From assembly GCA_024305405.1 (NCBI GenBank), contig JAKNDB010000107.1, positions 2,542,001 to 2,606,000 on the forward strand: DNA of 64,000 bases, written 5' to 3'. Every line of letters starts with the position of its first letter. Position 1 is the stretch's first letter. Both the position numbers and the translations under genes were made by a program. This document shows positions 51,001-62,090 of this stretch, one piece after another. Below the pieces are notes generated by a model. It saw only the letters and a program-made list of their open reading frames with translations, did no database searches and was not told where the DNA came from. Source of the DNA: Dirofilaria immitis. Taxonomy: Eukaryota > Nematoda > Chromadorea > Rhabditida > Onchocercidae.

Positions 51001-54000
51001 TGATAATATAAAACTGAAATGGATTATCGAAGCGAATTTCTTGACGAATTAGATATTTTTGAATTTCAATTTTTTTTTTTGAAATTCTAAAAATAATTTA
51101 TTTTAATTTTTCAATTTTATATAAGCATTTCCTATTTTTACTATCCGAATTCTCATAACTTTTTCCTATTGCCATCAAACTTTTTAATATTTGGAATGGA
51201 AATCAATTTATTTGAAAATTTCACTTTTTAATTACCTGCTTATATTATTAAGTAAACATGTCATGGAATCAAAATAGTATTCGATACTACGACATTCAGT
51301 GCCATATCGATTTTCTGCGTTTATACAGTAACATTTACATGCTTCTACAGATACGTCTGTTTCCGCTGCGAATGCTGTACCGTGAAGTACGTGATTTGGT
51401 AATTCAATAAAACAACTATCCGTATTTACTGCAAAAAATTATTGATTAAATTATTATAGAAATAAAAGATAGTGAAAGAAACATTTGAAATGAAGGAAAG
51501 AATAAATAATTATTAAGATTGCTAGATAGATCGAGAAATGATTCCTAAATTTCTCGATTATCATGTATATGAGAATTTGGAAGTTATGCTAATGAAATTA
51601 TTAACTATTTCAACAGTTGCAGTTTAAATTAGAATATCATTTAGTTCTCGAAAATTGTCAAATACTTTTGTTGAAGCTTTAATTTTAATTTGATAAGAAA
51701 AAAGTTATTCATCGATAATTTGAGAAAGATGAAAATTTAAAAATGCTAATAACTTGGCTGAAAAACTTTTCTAGGTTTCGTTGTTGAAATTGAAATTTCA
51801 ATAGTTTGTCGACAACCATCTATTAGATTAGGATTCACTAATTGTTGTTTTGATTCTTCTGAAAAAAAAAAGATATACAGTATCAATTATAATTTATTAA
51901 TTTTCCCAAAATAATATTCTAAATATATTATCAATGAATATTAATTGATATAATTGTATATACCAACCTATTGAACAAATCATTTCCAAATAGCTGACAT
52001 TGTATTGTTGTAGAAAATTTTGTTTAAATTGTTTCGAGAAATTATTTCTTGTTTGTAAATTCAATACACAATCATGTTCATTATGATAATAAGTTGCAGA
52101 AACACATTGAAATGAGTAACGCTTATTGCTTCTAAAATTCCATTCAAAGTTTTTTTTTTATTATCTTTTAAAATGAAATCAAAGATAGATATTAAAAATA
52201 ATTATTGTTGAAAATTTAAATTTCAAATTCTTATATTAATCATTGCTTTCTTAAATATTTTTTTTTTTGTAGTAACAAATAATTATTTCATTTTTCTACA
52301 ATTTTCTCTTTTTAATCCAAACGTTGAATTAGAATTTATTGCAATTTTTGATTTATAATCGATAGGTAAGATATAGTAGTATGTAATAATATTACATTGT
52401 AATTAGATATAACTATTACTTAATTTATATTTTAATTAATATAGGCTTATAATTTGTCATAAAATATCATACTAAATATTTGCATAATAAATTAAATTAC
52501 TAAATAATAAATTGGAAATGAGAAATTAATTACAAAATAAAATTGCAAATAAATTATGAAATAAAATAATAAAATATGAATTTAAAATTAAATTTAAAAA
52601 ACGATTAATTTTTGTGAGAACAAAGAATTAAGCAAATTTCTCTTATATCATAATTTATTATATAAAAATAATATCAGAATAACCTGCTATTAGCACAGTA
52701 ACATTGACATTCCTCTAAAGTAACACCTTGTTCAAGTCCACCAGCTGTACCTTTTAGCATAAATCCATCAATAACCTTTAAGATAATTTACTATATGCAA
52801 AATTTGCAAATAGCTAAAAGAGAGAGAGAAAAAACTCATGCATAGTTGATAAATCTAATTGATAATGATTTATCATAATGACATCAGAATTCAAATATTC
52901 TATAATTTCTCGTTATAAAAGTTATTTATCAAATAAAACTATTATCAATAATTAAAAAAAGAAAACAAGAAAATTGATTTTTTAAAAAATTAAAATGAAT
53001 CACATAACATACTTCAAAACAATTTTCTGCTGCTTTTGATGTTGAATTTTGTTTACTTTTATTAATTCCTATAATATTAAAAATAAACGAATTTCAATTA
53101 ATTTTTAGTCATTTGTTTTTCTTTAAAAGTCTTATCTTTTCCCTTTTTTTCTCTCTAAAAAAAAACAAATTAATTAGCATGAAGTTTAGATGATTATATT
53201 TAATGATTATTTTGCAAATGATATAAACGATATGATAAAAATAACTTACCACTATCAGAATAATCGATGCTTTCTTCGGAATCTGCTTCAGGAATTGAAA
53301 ATTTCTCATTGATTATCATTTCACTGGATTCTTTCGCTACTCCCGTGATACTATTTTCTATATTTAAATTATAATTCTTACTGTAATCATCAGAATTACC
53401 ATCAAATCCTTCCTCTTCATCGAATTCTAAATAATTTTTTTGTTTTTGATAAAGTGTAAAACAAATATTTCGATTGAAATCATTTTTCTTACTAAATTCT
53501 TATGATTAATTATCATTACTGACTCACCGCTTTTTTGATTAGTACGGTGATTCATATATGAGAAACATTTTTGCGGATATATATCTCGAAACAGGATCAT
53601 TCCAAGATTTATTTCTACATATCTGGCTTATTATCATCATGACATTATATCCAGAAAAACGTGCCTTTAGGATAATATGAAAAGTGAGAAATTTTTATTT
53701 TTTGAAAATCCACCTGGATCTTTTCCTGTTGTTGTCTGTTGATTTATAGTAACTTCAGATTCTATCAGCATTGTCGTTAATTTTGTTACGCTTGAATTAT
53801 ATTCATTGCCTGATTTCTTGAGTTTTTCATTGTCACTATTATCCTCTTTAATTTCATCTTGTTCATTTGTTTCCGCAATTTCTTTTTCCTCAGATTCTTC
53901 AGATTCTTCTGCTAATAATTCATCTTTTTCATATGATGATGATAGGTCAATCGTTGTCTTGGTATTATCAATTTCAGATATTGTTGTTAGAGTAGATGAA

Positions 54001-56915
54001 ATTATTGTTGTAGAAGATGAAATTGTTGTTGGAGTAGATGAAATTGTTGTTGTTGTAGGTGAAACTGTTGTTGTAGTAGATGAAATTGTTATTGTAGCAA
54101 ATGATTTCTGAATTGTTTCCAGATTCTCGTCTTTCGTAGATCGTATTTCTCGATTAGTATATGATGCAGTAGTACCGCTTTTATTACCACTCCAATAATT
54201 GTACCCATACTTTCCAGTGTTAATTTGCGATTGTTTTTCTATTATTTCAATTAGCAAATTTTTCAAATTTTTCGCAGTACTTTCCTTCTTTAGTATTCTA
54301 CTCCATAAACCAGGTGATATTATCAATTCTTCAACAAATCCTTTATTACTCATTTCTTCCCTACCAGCATTTCTCCACCAATAAACAGATTGTGCCGGAA
54401 AGATTGATTGATCATCGATTGTTGATCGTTTCTTGGTTGAATGAATAGTTTTATTTTCATCTGCACTTATCAAATCAGAATTTGCATTTATTCCTTCTGA
54501 TACGAATTGTTCAAGTTTCAACTTGCCAACTGGTGGACAGTTTTGGACTGCGCTTTTGATTATATCTAAAATGATATCAATGATGAAATAAGAATCGAAA
54601 TTCTTTAAAAAATTTAATTTCATTTCACAAAATTATTTTGAATAATGTTAATGCATATATATATATATTTATATTAAATGCAATTATGGATGAAATATTC
54701 GTCTTTAAAATTTGAACTAATCCTTTTTCATAATGAATATTTTAATGAAAAGATAATAAATATAATTTGTTATGATATAATCAAACAATGATAATTTAAT
54801 TTAACGAGATCTTAAATTTATGTAAACTTAGAAAATAAACCTTGATCAGTGCAAATTTTATAAAAATAATTTGTATCCAAGCTATATACCAAATCGAATT
54901 TTCCATCATGATCATCTTCATTCAACAAACATTTTCGTGTAACATTACTGTATTGAAAACTTTTACATTTCATTGCGCAATTATTATTCCATGTTGTAGC
55001 GCAAGCACATCTATAATAAATAAAATAAACAATTAGTGATTAATATTTGAAGATAAAGATAACACATTTATAGTAAACAAAATAAGCAATCAGTGATTAA
55101 TCTTTTAAGATAAGTGATTAATATTTGAAGATAAAGATAACACATTTATAGTAAACAAAATAAACAATTAGTGATTAATACTGTAAAAATATTTTATGAA
55201 GAAAAAAGATAATGATAAAATTGGAGGAAAAAGAAAAAACGTAGGTATTAGACATGCAAGTTAATTTTGTTGATAGCATTATTGAAGAAGCAATGATTTA
55301 ATTTATTAGATGATAATAGTGATTAAAAAAAACTAATGATGTAGTATAATGATAAAATGATTATATAGCATAACATGACTATGATTTATTTCAATTAATG
55401 ATAATCTAATATCGATTTATCTTTTATTATCAAAAATTATAGATTATGCTATCTTTTCTTTCTTTAATATGATGTTGATATCAAAAAGTAAAGCAAAAAA
55501 AATCATTATCAATTCAAATAGTATATTCCAAAAATTAGCAATTTTTATTATTATTGTTTATTAAGATTATCATTATCATTACCATTATTAGATGATAATG
55601 ATTATTAGATGATAGTGATATCATCACTATAAATTCATTCTATTAATGAAATAAAAATTTTATCAAAACACCTGCATCGCTCCAATGAAATATCATAAAG
55701 TATTTTGTATGAAGCATTATATAATAATTGATGATTAATCATGCCAAAACAGGATGAATTAATTGCTGATGAAGTTTTTGCTGAAAAAATAAAATCGAAA
55801 AATTAATTGTGATAAATCTAATCCTGAAGTTAGTTATCATTCATTGTTTATTTGAAACATTATAGTCAATTTTAGTTAGCTTATCATTAAAGTAAAAACT
55901 TATCATATTATATCATTCATTATTATAAATAATTAAAAAAGTTAAAAATGAATAAGCGGAAATTTCAACGATTAATGAAATAATCAGAACATTTACTTCT
56001 GATAACATTTTCATTCTTATTTTCGATTGTTTCTATTTCCTTGCTTTTATTTTCGTCTTGCTGTCGTATTTCATTATTGATAATAGTACTGTTGGTAAGT
56101 GGTAAATCTCGATTAATATCATGAATTTGAACACGATATAAATAACCATGTTGATTGTCAACATATTTTTCGGGAAGTTTTTCAAAATTAAATTTCTCCA
56201 CATGATCACTGAAGCGCTGCTTATCAATATGTGAATCTGTATTATCTTCTTTACCTTGAATTTCTGTTTCATCCGATGTACTATTATTCAGGAATTTGTA
56301 TGGAAATTTAATACGAAGTACATGATAATTCGGTTTTGATTCTTCTAGTGAATCACGTTTCGTTGGTAACCCGTGCATTCTTTTTGGAACTTCTGTAAAT
56401 GTTGCTTCATGAATATTTTCATGTTTATGATAATTGCCAATAAGAATAACTAGCCAATTTTGATGATCATCAATACGTTCTACCGATATTTCGTATTTAT
56501 TGGGATTTTCTCGTAATTCATGCACTATCTCTTCCAAGAAACGTATTTTACTTCGACTACTAATATTATTATCAAAAGTTCGAGAGTTGTTTATTGTTGT
56601 CTTATCATTATTATCATATGTTTCAATCCCACTATGATAAGTAGACATATCCCTTTGAAGTATTTTTTGCAGATAAATCCATAATGGCGATGTTTCATTT
56701 GCAAATGTATGTAAAATTGTTCTATTTGGTAATTGAATATCTCTAATTAATATTTTTGTATTACTAAAAGTATTAGTAGTTGTTGGAATGATAACAGAAT
56801 TCGTTGAATCTTTTTCTTCAATGCTTTCTTCTGTAATTGTTTCATCATTCGTGATACTTATTGATATATTACTGATAATAGCAGTATTTGTTGTTTCTGT
56901 TGCGGTTATTGTTGC

Positions 56916-56949
<34 letters not shown>

Positions 56950-59900
56950 GCTGTTGTTGTTGTTGTTTCAGATATGGTAAATTCATTCGCATTATTAGCC
57001 CATCGTATTGCTGTACTTCCTTGTTTATGCTCATCAGATATTGCTGAAAATTAAAATCGAAATTTTCTTCAAAATCTAATAATTCATTTGTTATTGATTC
57101 CTACTTTATCAAACATCTATTAAAATTCGTCTCATCTTATCAAACAATTCAGCCAGCACCTTATTTTATAGGTTTTTCAGAGATGATAATACAGAACAAT
57201 TTGCATTATCATTGATATGATTGATTTTAACGATATGCAAAATTATTTTTTTATAAAACGAAACTAATTTTTAATTTTAATTTGAAAATTTTCAACGATT
57301 ATTTTATTTCAAAATATTAAATTTTATATTTGTGTTAAATTAGTTGTAACCAATTCTTTCTATAAATAATTTACCGAACTAAATATATTTCATATAGAAA
57401 CTTTTATTCTTGAAATTTAGCTCAAATTGATATTTTTCTTTTCAAAAATTTTCATTATTCAAAAAAAAATTCAATTTCAAATTGGATTCTATTCAAAAAA
57501 AAAAACGATAAAAGTTTAAAAATAGAAAAAAATATGATAAAATAATACGGACAAAATGTAATAATTTGAAATAATTTAAAATGCCTACCTTCGTTACGGA
57601 TAATTTCAATACCTGATTTAAACAATATATCCTTTATTTGATGCAAATAATTCTCATTTTCTAGAAAAATACAATCATAAAATTATTATTGCTTTACTCA
57701 AAAATTATTATTCAAATAAATTCTTGAATTGAAAATATTTTATTAATTTAAAATTTATTCAAAAAAAAAACGAGAAATTAAATAAGTCAAGCATATGAAA
57801 TGAATTCTATAATTTCTTAATTATTTGAATACAAATTATCATATCAAAAATGGAATTGTTTTAATTCAATTTAAGAAAATTTACAAATTTTTTTAAACTG
57901 ATAATTATATCAATAGTTTAAATGAGTTAGTTTAAAAAATACATTGATAGTTAAATACAAATTCTTTCCAAAATTTTCACATACATTCAATTAATCAATC
58001 AATCGATCAATCATACGGTGCGATCATACAATCATTAAGGTAAAATGATCGTAGTGTGCGAACGTTTTAGTTATCCGAATGATAAATTGGATAATTGAAG
58101 AATTACATACAATTAAGAAATATCGAAATTATCCTTTCAACCCTAATTTATTTTTACTTAAGTTGTTAATAGAAGTGGAAGGACTTGATTTTTGTAAGAG
58201 ATAAGAAATGAAATGAGAAATTTTTTTTTTTAAATAAAGTTCGAAAAATGCTGAATTTATGCATAGTACATTGAAATTGATGCATGATTAGCTCATAAAT
58301 AAACTTTGCCAACTTTTTCTAAACTTTTAGTTACAATAAGAAATAGGAAATTATCGAAATAATTGTTTCATTGTAATTTAAATTTGTAAAGCATTGATTT
58401 ATTATCTCGAGATAATAATGAAATGAAAAGTTTTGAAAATATTAACACAATTTCATGTATTATTACTTAGATATAACAAAAATCAGCTTTAATTTTTAGA
58501 AGCAATCTCGAGATTTTATCAAAAATTCCTGAGATTTTATTAAAGAAACGGTAAAATTAAAATAGCAACATACGATTATCAGTGGCATTAATTTTGCAGA
58601 TATCGATGCAGGCAATTCGAATTAAGTGTCGTTTAGGAGATTGATATTGCGAATATCGTCTTGGCTGATTCCTGAAATAAGTAGATCAGAAAGATAAGAA
58701 ATCATTGTCAGGATGATTTGGATGCACTAATAAAATATGATAGTACAAATTCTCGAGATATTAATGGCATAACAAATTACGCTTTAATAAGACAAATTAG
58801 ACTAGGAAAGGTTAGATACTTATATTTGATAAAAATTTTATCAACGTCTACTTCATTGGATAATTTATGGATAAACTTAAATGTTATACAAAATCAATTT
58901 CATGCAATAAATTATTATTGCTGATATTGAACAGAGAGATGAAATGAATAAGTGGATGATGAGAGAGCGATAAATTTTTGATAGTTTTATCAGTAATTGC
59001 ATACCAGCAATTTATCACCCAATTATAACTTATTGAACAGGTGTATGCAAAATAGTTGTATACAGCAGTATGGCAAAATTGTCGTGTGAAGCAAAATTAG
59101 CACATTCTTCTACTGATTTTATACCAACACTGAAAATATTAGTCCATTTTTGATGATAAATGATAATATCTTGCATATGTAATGTTTAAAGATAGAATAT
59201 ATTGATTGATTTTTAAACTAAAAAAGAAAACAATAATTATTATATTTAATTTTTTCTATGAAATGATTATTACATATCGACATATCAACAAATCATCCTG
59301 TACTAATAATAATAATCACTCATATTTTAAAATAATTTTGATATGATAATATTGGATGAGATAAAATATGGTTCATATAGATAATGGAAAATTTTCAAGA
59401 ACAAAGTTAAGTACTGTTTGATCTCATTTCTGATTGATTAATTTTATAGTATTTAATGAAAATGAATAAACGAATAAACTTGAATATTTGTTGATAAATT
59501 TTGTTAAATTGGTCACTAACTTTTTTCATTCACTACATTTGCATTAATTTAAAATTTATCAAATATCAACTGATAAGAAATTTGCTTATATCAATAATTC
59601 AAAGAATTTTACAAAACATATCTTCAGTTTGAATTATTTAGTTTGAATCATTTCTTATCCATTTTTACACTTATCAAAAAGATAAAAAAAACTTTTTAAA
59701 AAATATTCCTTCGCTTTTACTTATCTTCAAAATCATAAATTTATCATAAATTCGAGGAATTAAAGAAAATTGCATATTATTAATAGTAATGCAATGAATT
59801 AATCTTCCTTAAATATACCAATTATTGTTTATTTGTTGCTTAAATTATTTGCATAGTAATAAAAATATTATTACTATGCAAATAAGGCAACAGAAAAGCA

Positions 59901-60675
59901 TGCAATGATAATTGGTGATAATTATTATGTTGATTATATAATCAAATAGATCGAATGGATTATTTTTACCGTATCATTTAAAATAATACATATCATTTAT
60001 CGATTATTACTGAAAGGATAAAAAAATTCAAACTATTTTTGAATTATTCCTATGAATAATATTCATTGAAGGATTTTGTTAATATATTTGATAGAATTAA
60101 TTTCAAATTATTTTAATGAATAATTCAAATTTTATAATTAATAATTATTGTTTATTTATATCAGAAAAAAATGAAGAAATTCTATCCCTTAGTACTTAAA
60201 TAAAAATAAAAGTTGCAAGAAATTAATATTTTATAATTTCTCATATGACTATAATTATATATATGATTTTGTTGAATGTTTTTTTTTTTTTAATTTAATT
60301 TAAGACATTAAATATCAAATATATCTCATTTAATAATATTTAGTAGTTTGGATGAATATTGGTATAATATGAGATGAAATATTGCGATTTAATTATAGTA
60401 ATTAATAATTTTGATAAATTTATCTTTCCCGCTATTTAAGTTGTATATCGCGGAAAGTTTAATCAATCTTATTTGATCTATATTAAACTTATGAATATTC
60501 TTTCATTCAGTAATTAATTATTATCTATTATTCATAATTGATCAAATCGAATATATTCGATATTTTACCTTGTATAATAAAAATTTAACGATGATGCATC
60601 ATTGTAGCTTATATCATCCGCATAATATGATAATACACAACTTGATAATACAGCTATAAAATTGATCTTAATCAT
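48051..60675 (-). CDS. Large secreted protein with about five PAN/Apple-like modules and Thr-rich/acidic linkers
   Basis: Twenty-one exons: 60675-60569, 59129-59019, 58671-58574, 57660-57589, 57043-55997, 55780-55672, 55010-54841, 54565-53714, 53426-53250, 53068-53013, 52775-52684, 52131-51968, 51858-51754, 51428-51236, 50970-50888, 50783-50698, 50336-50205, 49675-49483, 49066-48898, 48572-48477, 48219-48051; about 1,430 residues. Start MIKINFIAVLSSCVLSYYA is a signal peptide. PAN-like modules, recognisable by ECxCYC and internal CxSxxY..xxxCxL patterns, span exons 2-3, 6-7, 10-12, 14-15 and 18-21 (for example LEECQCYCANS and VEACKCYCINAENRYG). Two long linkers (exons 5 and 8) are rich in Thr, Ser, Asn, Glu and Lys with many N-x-S/T sites, suggesting a glycosylated matrix, cuticle or mucus protein. 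Single missing bases are inferred near 59083 and 50270-50274. The join of exons 2 and 3 is uncertain. The specific role is unknown. Confidence 0.75.
53960..54110 (-). repeat. Ser/Thr-rich coding repeat in the PAN protein linker
   Basis: Imperfect units of the form TTTTVSP, TTTTISS, TPTTISS and STTIISS, encoded by 24- to 30-bp repeats. Typical of mucin-like O-glycosylated linkers. The opposite strand shows an open but artefactual Val/Asp/Glu ORF. Confidence 0.7.
55035..55180. repeat. Two-copy tandem repeat, 78-bp period
   Basis: AGTGATTAATATTTGAAGAT at 55035 and again at 55113, both continuing to AAAGATAACACATTTATAGT and AAACAAAATAA. It lies in the intron between PAN gene exons 6 and 7. Confidence 0.85.
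56905..56968 (-). repeat. Coding (ACA)n tract: poly-Thr run
   Basis: GTT/GCT triplets on the + strand encode about 17-20 Thr with occasional Ala in exon 5 of the PAN protein. A trinucleotide microsatellite kept in frame within coding sequence; its length probably varies between individuals. Confidence 0.85.
59847..59883. promoter_or_regulatory. Perfect 15-bp inverted repeat carrying two octamer (ATTTGCAT) boxes
   Basis: ATTTGCATAGTAATA (59847-59861) and its exact reverse complement (59869-59883), loop 7 nt. Each arm starts with the POU-factor octamer ATTTGCAT. It lies in the first intron of the PAN gene. Either a paired binding site for a POU homeodomain protein or a cruciform-prone hairpin; regulation is inference. 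Confidence 0.5.
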
Positions 60676-61131
60676 TATACGAATTATATCACTATATTAT
60701 ATTATTATTAACATTATTATTGCATTATCTAAGTTTGAACAATTACATATCGATAATAGCTAATATCTCTGATGAATAAATCTGAATGGAAATGTTTGAT
60801 ATCGGAAATAGACTTATATTAAGAATTTATCATAAATAAAAAACAAGCAAAAAAACCAATTTCTTATATGAGCAAAATTTTAGCTTTATCAAGAAAAAGA
60901 AATTTAATTGTAAAACTTACATGAGATATTGTGAGAATGTAAGATAACTGATAACAGTATGATATGATAAAAATAATACCAATGCATATTTAACAGTAAC
61001 TAATTTTAATATATAAAAGAAATGTTTTCTCGTTTTTTTCAATTTTGCTGCATTTCATCGTTTTTGAATTTGAGCAATTGATAATGTGGAAGACATATCA
61101 GATAAACGCTGGAAAATAAAATCATTGATTG

Positions 61132-61206
61132 AAGTGACGTTGTACGTATAAATTAAAGCATCAAATTGGTTAAAGTGACGTCGTACGTGTAAATTAAAGC
61201 GTCAAT
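61132..61206. repeat. Two-copy 41-bp repeat with TGACGTC/TACGT boxes
   Basis: AAGTGACGTTGTACGTATAA at 61132 and AAGTGACGTCGTACGTGTAA at 61173, each followed by ATTAAAGC.TCAA. The second copy contains a perfect CRE (TGACGTC). It lies about 460-530 bp upstream of the PAN gene start. Confidence 0.75.
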
Positions 61207-62059
61207 AAATATTATTAATTGCATAGAAATAAGAGAAAAGAAATTTCAAGTTTGAAACAAGAATGATAAGAAGTAATCATAAAAATATATGGGAATTGAA
61301 CTATTGATCATATTTAGATTTCATGAAAAAATCATTGAACTCAAATGAAATATGCCACGATCTTATAGTCATATAGTTGCAGATATTTCGGGAAAAGTGA
61401 TCAGTTATTCTTAAAAAATTATGCACCCAAATTTAGCCATAATTAATGTCTTAAATCAAATGTATTATTCATATATTTTTGAAATGAAACTATCACTGAT
61501 AAGAGTAATGATGAGTAATATTTGAAATATGATCAATATAGTTTAAATGATAAGAAAAGAAGGGAAAAGGAAGGATATTTTGTAACACTTCTAGAAAAGG
61601 GCATCAATCATAACAGATGATTGAGAATGATTAGATCGTTAATAGATATTTAGGGATTATTAACCCATTAATTGAGGCCACCTTTTTGGAAGTGCAGAAG
61701 AATTAATTTCAATAATCGCTGTAAATGAATATCATATCACTGATCCTTATTGATTAACTCACTACTTATAAATATTCTTACTCATAAATTATCGATTATT
61801 CTATCGTTTTTTAATTTTTTTCCACTTCTTCTTTTTAGTTATCAGCCAATTGTCTTCTCATATTATCATTCTAATTTATTCATCTACCAAATTGATTTTT
61901 GTTATTTCTGTTTATCATCACTACATAGTAGGCGGTCATCTTTCAATCATTATCGTTTAAAAAATTATTAGCTGACTTATTATTCATTATGAATAAAATC
62001 AATCATAATCAAGCATGATTATATCGAAATATCGCTGTGATAATTATGATCGATGATCT

Positions 62060-62090
62060 CAAGTTTTGATAATTATCTTATCAAAACTTG
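62060..62090. repeat. Perfect 13-bp hairpin
   Basis: CAAGTTTTGATAA (62060-62072) and TTATCAAAACTTG (62078-62090) with a 5-nt loop. No T-run or gene end nearby; function unknown. Confidence 0.8.

Noticed and set aside
53806..54111. 101-codon plus-strand ORF rich in Val, Asp, Glu and Ser
   Set aside because: Shadow of the Ser/Thr repeat encoded on the minus strand in PAN exon 8.
8112..60675. Programmed ribosomal frameshifting as an explanation for the frame breaks
   Set aside because: The breaks occur in unrelated genes at varied short A/T runs, without a shared slippery heptamer or downstream structure. A base-count difference between otherwise matching gene copies explains at least one directly.
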